Positions 57,764-64,000 of a stretch of DNA of 64,000 nucleotides are shown here, one piece after another; position 1 is the stretch's first letter; every line of letters starts with the position of its first letter. The stretch comes from Streptomyces naganishii JCM 4654 (lineage in GTDB: Bacteria > Actinomycetota > Actinomycetes > Streptomycetales > Streptomycetaceae): contig NZ_BMVF01000003.1 in assembly GCF_014650575.1 (NCBI RefSeq), forward strand, positions 434,001-498,000, in the 5' to 3' direction. Both the position numbers and the translations under genes were made by a program. The notes under the pieces were generated by a model. That model did no database searches. It had not been told where the DNA came from and was given only the letters and a program-made list of their open reading frames with translations.

Positions 57764-59038
57764 TCAGGGCAACCCGAGCACGGCCCCCGCGGGCGCGCCG
57801 GCCCTGCTCGGGTGCGCGGCGCCGGTGGTGGGCGCTCCCCAGGGGACGCGCGGGCCGCGGACGGCGCCGTCGTCCGTCCAGCCCTTGGCCACCAGCACGG
57901 TGGCGAGCAGCACCAGCGAGGTGAGTCCGATGCCCAGGGCCACGGCCTTGCGGTGCCGGCGCGAGAGCGGCTCCCGGCCGGCGGAGCCGCCACGATGACG
58001 TCCGGCACCCACGGAGCCGATGACCCCGGACGCCCGGGACGGTCCGGGCACCCGGGACGGTCCGGAAACCCCGGAGGGCCCGGTTGGTCCGGACGCCCCG
58101 GACGGTCCGGGCAGCCCGGGTGATCCCGGCCGCCCGAGCGGCCCGGGCCGGCCGCCGGGCGCGGACGCCGTCACCGTGCCGCCGCGCATCGGGCGGGAGT
58201 CGAGATAGCGGCGGGCTCCCCATCCCAGCACGCTCTCCGCGAGGAGCACGTCCAGCGCGTCGTCGAAATGCGCGAGCTGTTCGGCCGCGGAGCGGCAGTG
58301 TCCGCACTCACGCAGATGACGTCGGACATCCGGCAGGAGTGCCCCGCCGCGCCGCATGGGAACGTCGAGCAGGCGGTTGTGGAAGCGGCATTCACTGGTC
58401 GGCGCGAGTTCCCGGTGGGCGCGTACGCAGCCCGCCCGGAATTGCTCGCGCGCCTGCCGCAGCGCGCCCTCCGCGGTCTCGGTGCCGAGGGCCAGCAGAC
58501 CGGCCGGTATGGTTATGGGTTCGGCCTCCACCTCCGTGTGCCACAACAGGCATTGGAAGGCCGCGGGAAGTGCCTGGAAAGCCCGCTCGGCGAGTTGCCG
58601 CTTTTCGGGGGTGATGGACCTGACCGCGCGCAGCGCGCGGCCGCCGCCGGGCCTGCGCAGTTCCGGCAGCACCACGCAGGCCGCCTCGTCGGCGGCCCAC
58701 TGCCGTACGGTTTCGCGGGCGGCGGCGAGCAGTTGGGGGCGCAGGGCGCCGCCGACCGCTCCCCCGGTAAGCCGCCGCAGCACCTGGCGGAACGCGGCGG
58801 TGGCCACCATGGCCGCCGAACTCCCGGGCCCGGCAAGGCAGATGACGGCGTAGTCGTACGTCGCCCGCCAGTGCCGGGCGAGCAGCAGCGCGACGGCGTG
58901 GTGGCCGCCGTCGGGGTCGCGCAGCCGGGCGACGAGGCTGCGGTCGGACTCCCCCGGGGGCGGTCCGGGGTGGGGCGGGTAGGGAGGACGAGGGGGGTGT
59001 GGGGGATGCGGGGGATGCGGGGGGTGGGGGGATTGCAC
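57764..59038 (-). CDS. sigma-like / zinc-finger / collagen-like membrane protein
   Basis: A 424-residue protein. It starts with a PHPPHPP repeat (about 4-27), then a helical region (about 30-220) resembling a degenerate ECF sigma factor (LVARLRDPDGGHHAVALLLA, RAFQALPAAFQCLLWHTEVE). A zinc-finger follows (about 235-260, HLRECGHCRSAAEQLAHFDDAL, HxxxCxxC like anti-sigma factors). Then comes a Gly-X-Y collagen-like stretch (about 285-340), a membrane helix (about 365-385, AVALGIGLTSLVLLATVLVA) and a short external tail. GTG 59038 is preceded by GGAAGGA. It looks like a fused sigma/anti-sigma regulator or a membrane-tethered relative; function unknown. Confidence 0.7.
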   Translation of the reverse strand: MQSPHPPHPPHPPHPPRPPYPPHPGPPPGESDRSLVARLRDPDGGHHAVALLLARHWRATYDYAVICLAGPGSSAAMVATAAFRQVLRRLTGGAVGGALRPQLLAAARETVRQWAADEAACVVLPELRRPGGGRALRAVRSITPEKRQLAERAFQALPAAFQCLLWHTEVEAEPITIPAGLLALGTETAEGALRQAREQFRAGCVRAHRELAPTSECRFHNRLLDVPMRRGGALLPDVRRHLRECGHCRSAAEQLAHFDDALDVLLAESVLGWGARRYLDSRPMRGGTVTASAPGGRPGPLGRPGSPGLPGPSGASGPTGPSGVSGPSRVPGPSRASGVIGSVGAGRHRGGSAGREPLSRRHRKAVALGIGLTSLVLLATVLVAKGWTDDGAVRGPRVPWGAPTTGAAHPSRAGAPAGAVLGLP

Positions 59039-59071
59039 GGAATCATTTCCTTCCGAGCCGCAGGACGGCAT

Positions 59072-59769
59072 ACGGAACGCACGTCCACGGGAACGCGTGC
59101 CTGGTGGGTGCGTGCGCCGGCCGGAAAAGCGTGACCGGTTCCGCCTTTCCCACAGGGAGGCTCACTTTCGCACACGCGACTGACAGGAAACAAGCAGTTC
59201 GAATAGACGATGTTTCAACTACCGGGAATTCCCAGGGGGTTACCGCTGGTATCGGTCTCGGTGTGCGAAGAACGCGTCGCAGGGTGGTCAACTTGTGTGC
59301 GAAAACGCCCGGATGGCACACGCAATCTCCAACCGCGTTCCCACAGCGCGCTCCTGTGCCGCTCCGGGTTCACCGGACGACACCGTGCGGCTCGACGCGA
59401 CCCGCGATCCGGCCCGCTCCTGCAATGCCGTGCTGTGCTACGCCCTCGGCCCGGCGGTGTCCGGCGTGCCGGAGCGCATCCCACCCGGGCGCGGCGGCGA
59501 GGTCCGGCTCACCGACGCCCCCCGCGGGCCGGCGTCGGACGGCACGGTCCACGGGGCCGCCTTCGACGGCCCTCGCCACGACACCGGCGACAAGGCGCAC
59601 CACTTGCGCACGGTCGTCCGGCCGGCCTGCGACCGCCCCGGTCCCCCGATCCGGGACCGCAGTTCCTGTCCTGGCCACGGGAGTTCGTGACGAGCGCCAA
59701 GAGAGCGAGCCGGATCCGAACCGCCGGCGCGGGCCGCCGTGGGCCGCGCGCGCCGGGGTCCGGTTCCGC
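59072..59769. other. gene-poor stretch
   Basis: About 700 bp without a convincing gene. On the minus strand a possible ECF promoter (GGAAT 59232-59228, CGTCTA 59209-59204, 18-nt spacer) points to the zinc-finger gene, and overlaps the palindrome GGGAATTCCC (59224-59233). A plus-strand open frame at 59313-59690 has weak codon structure and no ribosome site, and I do not accept it as a gene. Confidence 0.4.
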
Positions 59770-60222
59770 TCAGCCGTTGGGACGCAGGGTCCACAGGACC
59801 GTCATCTCGCCGGTCACGGCCCCGTCCTCGCGGCGGATCTCGACCGACACCGGGAACTCGGGCCGCTGCCCCGCGTCCAGTTCGGCCACGACCTCCGCGG
59901 CCGGGCGGCCCAGGGTGGCGGTGGCGGTCACGCGGCCCATCGCGAGCTTCCGGTAGGCGATCTCGGCGCGCACGGCCAGCGGCACGGCGCGGGAGAGCTG
60001 GTCCCCGAACGCGGCCAGCACGATGGCGCCGCTGGCGGACTCCCCCAGCGTGAACATCGCGCCGGCGTGCGGGCCGCCCACGTGGTTGTGGTACTCGCCC
60101 TGGTCGGGCAGGGCGACCACGGCCTTGTCCCGGGCGGTCTCGAGGAACTCGAGGTTCAGGGTCCGGGCCATCGGCACGGTGGCGGCGAGCATCTCGCCGA
60201 CGGACATCTGGTCTGCGCTCAT
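59770..60222 (-). CDS. hotdog-fold thioesterase (DUF4442/PaaI-like)
   Basis: A 150-residue hotdog protein. HNHVGGPHAGAMFTLGESASG carries the conserved HxGA-type segment of PaaI/DUF4442 thioesterases, followed by LAVRAEIAYRKLAMGRVTAT. Probably an acyl-CoA thioesterase. ATG at 60222. Confidence 0.85.
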   Translation of the reverse strand: MSADQMSVGEMLAATVPMARTLNLEFLETARDKAVVALPDQGEYHNHVGGPHAGAMFTLGESASGAIVLAAFGDQLSRAVPLAVRAEIAYRKLAMGRVTATATLGRPAAEVVAELDAGQRPEFPVSVEIRREDGAVTGEMTVLWTLRPNG

Positions 60223-60359
60223 GGCGGCATGTTACTCACGGGTAGCCGATACTGAACAGACGCGGCGGACCAGATGTGACGGCACCGCCCCGGCGCGGCC
60301 CCGCGTTTCTGGTACGTCCCTGACAAGGCCCGGTGACCGAATCGTGTCCCCGGCGCCAC

Positions 60360-60365
60360 TAGGGT
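60360..60365 (+). promoter_or_regulatory. -10 box of a leaderless promoter
   Basis: TAGGGT lies 8 nt before ATG 60374. No ribosome site is visible, so a leaderless or near-leaderless mRNA is likely. The -35 is not clear. Confidence 0.45.
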
Positions 60366-60373
60366 TACTGCCC

Positions 60374-61381
60374 ATGTGGCCAGGACAGCAGCCGCCCGGG
60401 GGCGAGCAGAACCCGCAGAACAACCCCTACCAGCAGCCGGGGTACCAGCAGCCGAATCCGTACCAGCAGCCCGGCTACCAGCAGCCCGGCCCCTACGCGC
60501 AGCAGCAGCCGCAGTGGGGCGCCCCCACGCCCCCCGTGGGCACACCGCAGGCGCCCCAGGGCCCGGGCGGCGGTGGCGGCAACCGGACCAAGCTCATCGC
60601 GGTCATCGCGGCCACTGCGGTCGTGGTCGCCGCCGGCGTGACCGGTTTCCTGGTCCTCGGGGGGAAGAAGGACGACAAGGCGGGCGAGGACGGCAAGCCG
60701 AGCCCGGCCGTGTCCGCGTCGGCGAAACCGTCCGACTCCGCGTCCGCGACGGACGAGGACCCGCGCGGGACGCAGACGGAGAAGCCGACCATCGCAGGCT
60801 GGAAGGTCGTGGTGAACCCGAAGCGCGGCGTCGCCTTCGACGTGCCCGCGGACTGGGAGGTCCAGTCGCCGGGACTGTCCACCGGCTTCGAGGACGACAA
60901 GACGGGCAAGCCCGTGGCCATCATGTCGGGAGTCGCCGAGTACAAGTCCAAGTGGTGCACGTCCGACGACGACAAGGACGGGCGGACGGAGGACACGTCC
61001 CTGGCCCAGGTGGGCACGAAGGGCGCCGACGGGGCGAAGAACACCGACGAGGTGGCCGTCAACACCGTGGGCTGGTGGATCTACGGCGGGTACACACAGC
61101 CCGACAAGAAGAGCCTGAGTTACGACCACAAGGCCAAGCCATACAAGACCGCCTCCGGCATCGAGGGCAGCATCGCCTGGGCCAGGTCCACGAACACGCC
61201 GCAGAAGGGCAAGTGCGCGAGCGACGGCAAGGCGCTCAGCTTCGGCTTCAAGAACTCCGCCGGCGACTTCGTCTCCTGGAATTTCTTCGGCGCGAAGGGC
61301 GTGAAGGGCGAGGTCCCCGAGGCGACTGTCATGAAGATCCTCAGCACCGTCCGCCTGCACGGCACCCCCACGGCCGACTGA
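60374..61381 (+). CDS. PQ-rich single-pass membrane protein
   Basis: A 335-residue protein. Residues 1-65 are Pro/Gln/Tyr-rich with NPYQQPGYQQP repeats; residues about 71-94 are a membrane helix (LIAVIAATAVVVAAGVTGFL); a Ser/Ala/Pro-rich linker leads to an extracytoplasmic domain (about 130-330) beginning IAGWKVVVNPKRGVAFDVPA. Two Cys (WCTSDD and KCASDG) could form a disulfide. It resembles actinobacterial proteins of unknown function with a PsbP/LpqN-like domain. The ATG at 60374 has a leaderless -10. Confidence 0.85.
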   Translation: MWPGQQPPGGEQNPQNNPYQQPGYQQPNPYQQPGYQQPGPYAQQQPQWGAPTPPVGTPQAPQGPGGGGGNRTKLIAVIAATAVVVAAGVTGFLVLGGKKDDKAGEDGKPSPAVSASAKPSDSASATDEDPRGTQTEKPTIAGWKVVVNPKRGVAFDVPADWEVQSPGLSTGFEDDKTGKPVAIMSGVAEYKSKWCTSDDDKDGRTEDTSLAQVGTKGADGAKNTDEVAVNTVGWWIYGGYTQPDKKSLSYDHKAKPYKTASGIEGSIAWARSTNTPQKGKCASDGKALSFGFKNSAGDFVSWNFFGAKGVKGEVPEATVMKILSTVRLHGTPTAD

Positions 61382-61398
61382 GACCGTACCGGCCGGCC

Positions 61399-62244
61399 TC
61401 AGCCGATGCCGAACGCCCCCTCGGGAGGCCGCGGGGACGGCACCGCGTCCTCGTCGCGCACCGGAGCGGCGGTCCCGGTGAACCGCCGTAGCCCCGCCCC
61501 GTGTTCCACGCGGGCGGGGAAGGCGTCGGACGCGGTCAGGCGTGCCAGCGTGGCCGTGTCGACGGGGTCGTGCGAGGCGACGAGGACCGCGTTGCCGAAG
61601 CGGCGCCCCCGCAGCACCGCCGGTTCCGCGATCAGCGCGAGTTCCTCGAAGAGTGCGGCGAAGGTCGCCAGTTGGGAGCGCAGGAAGGCGAACGGCGCGG
61701 CGTCGGCGAGGTTGGCGAGGTAGACGCCGCCGGGTCGCAGCACGCGCCGGGCCTCGCGGGCGTAGGCGAGGGACGTGAGGTGGGCGGGCACGCGCGAGCC
61801 GCCGAAGACGTCGGCGATGAGCACGTCGGCCGAGCCGGCGGGGGCGGCTTCCAGCCAGGAGCGCGCGTCGGCGGTGTGCAGCGCGATGCCCGCGTCCTTG
61901 GGCAGCGGCAGATGCGTGACCACCAGGTCCAGCAGGCCGCGGTCGGCCTCGACGACGTGCTGCCGGGAACCGGGCCGGGTGGCGGCCACGTAGCGGGGCA
62001 GGGTGAGCGCGCCGCCGCCGAGGTGCAGCACGTCCAGCGGGTTGCCCGGTTCGGCGACGGTGTCCAGCACGTGCCCGAGCCGGCGGGCGTACTCGAACTC
62101 CAGGTGGGTGGGCTCGTCCAGGTCGACGTACGACTGCGGCGCTCCGTCCACCGTCAGCAGCCAGGCCCGGGCGCGGTCGACGTCGGGCATCAGCTTGGCG
62201 GTCCCGTGATCGACGGCTCGGGTCACGGGTATCGGCTCGGTCAC
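61399..62244 (-). CDS. spermidine synthase-like methyltransferase-fold protein
   Basis: A 281-residue SpeE-fold protein. LLTVDGAPQSYVDLDEPTHLEFEYARRLGH, VLHLGGGALTLPRY (SAM/dcSAM motif), VEADRGLLDLVVTHLPLP, SADVLIADVFGGSRVPAHLT and VLRPGGVYLANLAD. The short length (no N-terminal strand domain) matches the Streptomyces spermidine synthase-like proteins, which may not make spermidine. GTG 62244 gives MTEPIPVTRAVDHG; the longer open frame runs into a tandem repeat. Confidence 0.9.
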   Translation of the reverse strand: MTEPIPVTRAVDHGTAKLMPDVDRARAWLLTVDGAPQSYVDLDEPTHLEFEYARRLGHVLDTVAEPGNPLDVLHLGGGALTLPRYVAATRPGSRQHVVEADRGLLDLVVTHLPLPKDAGIALHTADARSWLEAAPAGSADVLIADVFGGSRVPAHLTSLAYAREARRVLRPGGVYLANLADAAPFAFLRSQLATFAALFEELALIAEPAVLRGRRFGNAVLVASHDPVDTATLARLTASDAFPARVEHGAGLRRFTGTAAPVRDEDAVPSPRPPEGAFGIG

Positions 62245-62275
62245 GGGTCCATTGTGCCGGGCAGGCCCACGCCGG

Positions 62276-62383
62276 GGTGACCGCGGGACCGGCCACGACC
62301 GGCCCCGCCGGGGTGACCGCGGGACCGGCCGCGACCGGCCCCGCCGACGTGACGGCGCGACCGGCCACGACCGGTCGCACCGT
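62276..62383. repeat. 36-bp tandem repeat, three copies
   Basis: GGTGACCGCGGGACCGGCCA-type units begin at 62276, 62312 and about 62348, 36 bp apart, in the gap between the SpeE-like gene start and the tuf3-type gene end. Confidence 0.9.
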
Positions 62384-62449
62384 CCCTTCACCCCCGGCGC
62401 CCGCGCGCCCGGCTCGCGCGCCCGCGTGTCCCGGCGGCCTCGTGCGCTC

Positions 62450-63619
62450 TCACTCCACCGCGGTCACGGTCCCCGCGCCGACCGTCCGTCCGCCCTCGCG
62501 GACGGCGAAGCCCAGCCCGGTCTCCAGCGGCACCTCGCGCCCCAGCTCCACGGTCATGGTGACCGTGTCGCCGGGCCGCGCGACCGCCGTCTGCCCGAGG
62601 TCGACGTCGCCGACGACGTCCGCGGTGCGGATGTAGAACTGCGGCCGGTAACCGGTGGACACCGGCGTCGTACGACCGCCCTCCCGCGCCGAGAGGACGT
62701 ACACCCGCGCGGTGAAGCGCCGGCGGGGCCGCACGCTGCCCGGCGCGGCGACGACGTGGCCGCGCCGGACCGCGTCGCGCGGGACGCCGCGCAGCAGCAG
62801 CGCCACGTTGTCCCCGGCCTGCGCCTCCTCCATGGGCTTGCCGAAGGTCTCCAGGCCGGTGACCACGGTCTCCACGTCCGCGCCGAGCACCTCCACGCGG
62901 TCGCCGACCCGGACGGTGCCGCGCTCGACCGCGCCCGTGACGACGGTCCCGCGCCCGGTGATGGTGAGCACGTTCTCCACCGGCAGCAGGAAGGGCGCGT
63001 CCAGGTACCGCTCGGGCATGGGCACATAGGTGTCCACCGCGTCGAGCAGCGCCTCGACCGACGCCGTCCAGCGCGGGTCGCCCTCCAGCGCCCTCAGTCC
63101 GGAGACCCGTACGACGGGCACGGAGTCGCCCGGGTAGCCCTGGCGGGTGAGCAGGTCGCGGACCTCGAGCTCGACGAGGTCGATGAGCTCCTCGTCGCCC
63201 GCGTCGGCCTTGTTGAGCGCGACCACGATGTGGTCGACGCCCACCTGCCGGGCGAGCAGCACGTGTTCGGCGGTCTGCGGCATGATCCCGTCGAGCGCGG
63301 AGACGACGAGGATCGCCCCGTCCAGCTGCGCGGCCCCGGTGACCATGTTCTTGACGTAGTCGGCGTGGCCCGGCATGTCCACGTGCGCGTAGTGCCGGGT
63401 GTCGGTCTCGTACTCGACGTGCGCGATGTTGATGGTGATGCCGCGCGCGGCCTCCTCGGGGGCCCGGTCGATGCGGTCGAAGGGCACGAAGGTGCCGGTG
63501 CCGCGCTCGGCGAGGACCTTGGTGATGGCGGCGGTCAGGGTGGTCTTGCCGTGGTCGACATGGCCCATCGTGCCGATGTTCAGATGCGGTTTGGTGCGTA
63601 CGTACGCCGTCTTGGGCAT
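62450..63619 (-). CDS. tuf3: elongation factor Tu, divergent second copy (tuf3 type)
   Basis: A 389-residue EF-Tu. G1 [10 protein letters not shown], switch region [15 protein letters not shown]3 [13 protein letters not shown]4 NKAD and the domain 2/3 landmarks [28 protein letters not shown] and [14 protein letters not shown]. It differs from housekeeping EF-Tu at many normally fixed positions (for example [20 protein letters not shown] and [14 protein letters not shown]), and is slightly shorter than the usual 397. Streptomyces often has a second, weakly expressed tuf3, linked to stringent conditions or elfamycin tolerance. It is not in an rpsL-fusA operon. AGGT ribosome site. Confidence 0.92.
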   Translation of the reverse strand: MPKTAYVRTKPHLNIGTMGHVDHGKTTLTAAITKVLAERGTGTFVPFDRIDRAPEEAARGITINIAHVEYETDTRHYAHVDMPGHADYVKNMVTGAAQLDGAILVVSALDGIMPQTAEHVLLARQVGVDHIVVALNKADAGDEELIDLVELEVRDLLTRQGYPGDSVPVVRVSGLRALEGDPRWTASVEALLDAVDTYVPMPERYLDAPFLLPVENVLTITGRGTVVTGAVERGTVRVGDRVEVLGADVETVVTGLETFGKPMEEAQAGDNVALLLRGVPRDAVRRGHVVAAPGSVRPRRRFTARVYVLSAREGGRTTPVSTGYRPQFYIRTADVVGDVDLGQTAVARPGDTVTMTVELGREVPLETGLGFAVREGGRTVGAGTVTAVE

Positions 63620-63670
63620 GGCTGTACCTCGAAGCCTCGTGAAGTGTGCGCCGGACCCCGGGAAGTCACC

Positions 63671-63713
63671 GACCCTCCCCCTGCGGGGTCCGCCGGACGA
63701 TCCGGGGAGGGTC
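63671..63713 (-). promoter_or_regulatory. long hairpin in the tuf3 upstream region
   Basis: GACCCTCCCC (63671-63680) and GGGGAGGGTC (63704-63713) make a perfect 10-bp stem with a 23-nt loop that can pair further (GTCCGCCGGAC). It lies 52-94 nt upstream of the tuf3 start, so it could be an attenuator or the terminator of the upstream minus-strand gene. Confidence 0.5.
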
Positions 63714-63895
63714 AGCTTCGGGCGCCGTCGACTGCGGCCAGGAGGATCACGACGGCAGCCTTCGGCGCATCCGCGACGGCGGATGCTGCGAGGAGGAAGG
63801 CGTGCCGGAACATGACGCCGATCATCGCCGACGCCCCACCGGCCGTCCAACGGTTTTCCGGCAGGCGGGGCGGGTGGTGAGGGGCGGTCAGCGGG

Positions 63896-64000
63896 TCAGG
63901 GACCGATGTTCTTCAGCGCCTCGCGCACCGACAGGGGCGCGAGGCGTCCCCGCTCGCGCGCGACGAAGTCGCCTACCGCGTCGGGGTCCGTCCTGGCGTA
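63896..64000 (-). CDS. 3' end of an unrecognised gene (partial)
   Basis: The last 34 codons before a TGA at 63898..63896: YARTDPDAVGDFVARERGRL then APLSVREALKNIGP. Strong coding bias. I do not recognise the family from this fragment. It runs in the same direction as tuf3 but is 277 bp upstream of it. Confidence 0.6.
   Translation of the reverse strand, partial: YARTDPDAVGDFVARERGRLAPLSVREALKNIGP

Noticed and set aside
59313-59690. Plus-strand open frame upstream of the thioesterase
   Set aside because: No ribosome site, weak codon bias and no recognisable motif; treated as non-coding.
1-64000. Prophage, insertion sequence or integrated element
   Set aside because: I saw no transposase, integrase, phage structural gene, terminal inverted repeats with target duplication or tRNA-linked att sites; composition is uniform apart from short AT-rich control regions.

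Overview
The base composition (very high G+C with strong third-position G/C bias), frequent GTG/TTG starts, leaderless promoters, and the gene families present (a WhiJ-type regulator with its DUF397 partner, a c-di-AMP riboswitch in front of an NlpC/P60 wall hydrolase, a second divergent EF-Tu, three Lrp/AsnC regulators) point to a Streptomyces chromosome. From memory, the order bioF-bioBAD, then purB, and a tuf3-type EF-Tu further along recalls one part of the S. coelicolor chromosome; I could not check this. I see no prophage, insertion sequence, CRISPR array, rRNA or tRNA gene, or biosynthetic cluster. The window is mostly core and lineage-core genes in short operons, often divergent regulator/target pairs.

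Layout. 1-4 kb: a LytTR response regulator, a DUF485 protein and the start of a probable symporter on the minus strand; then an Lrp regulator, an amidinohydrolase resembling the arginine dihydrolase family, and ornithine aminotransferase, a likely arginine-to-glutamate-semialdehyde route. 4-9 kb: a CBS protein, a small membrane protein, a His-rich DUF4396 protein behind a CsoR-like operator, a DedA protein, a PlsC acyltransferase and a secreted tripeptidyl-peptidase-type hydrolase. 9-10.5 kb: a gene-poor stretch, then the ydaO/c-di-AMP riboswitch and NlpC/P60 gene. 10.5-12.3 kb: the WhiJ/DUF397/HATPase triad. 12.3-17 kb: divergent biotin genes bioF / bioBAD. 17.6-18.4 kb: a Fic/Doc-like toxin with a ribbon-helix-helix antitoxin. 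18.5-22.6 kb: an MacB/FtsX-type ABC exporter and a GNAT. 22.8-28.8 kb: paired CNNM/CorC membrane proteins, an SGNH hydrolase, purB and mug. 28.8-36 kb: ROK, GntR/HutC, an ECF41-like sigma factor, an alpha/beta hydrolase, and an EamA transporter whose 3' end runs into a 42-bp palindromic repeat array, divergent from a MocR regulator.

36-49 kb: a membrane-anchored ACT-GNAT acetyltransferase, a cystathionine-gamma-lyase-type enzyme with a divergent Lrp, a DUF885 peptidase, a rhodanese with a divergent Lrp, sbcD-sbcC, a YigZ protein, a SixA-like phosphatase and a degenerate CysRS-like protein. 49-56 kb: a CoA-binding protein, an APC permease with a leader that can fold over its ribosome site, an ArsR/CDF metal efflux pair, a YbaK deacylase and an XRE-cupin/EamA pair. 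56-64 kb: two left-handed beta-helix proteins, a second DedA protein, a sigma-like/zinc-finger/collagen-like membrane protein, a thioesterase, a PQ-rich membrane protein, a spermidine-synthase-like methyltransferase, the tuf3-type EF-Tu and the 3' end of an unrecognised gene.

Two themes recur. Tandem repeats of different unit length (16, 30, 36, 42 bp) sit at gene ends, mostly convergent ones, and sometimes extend reading frames. Several leaders (CNNM, APC permease, tuf3, NlpC/P60) have inverted repeats that could control translation or termination. Starts below were chosen by ribosome site spacing, leaderless -10 spacing and family N-termini, so several differ from the longest possible frame.
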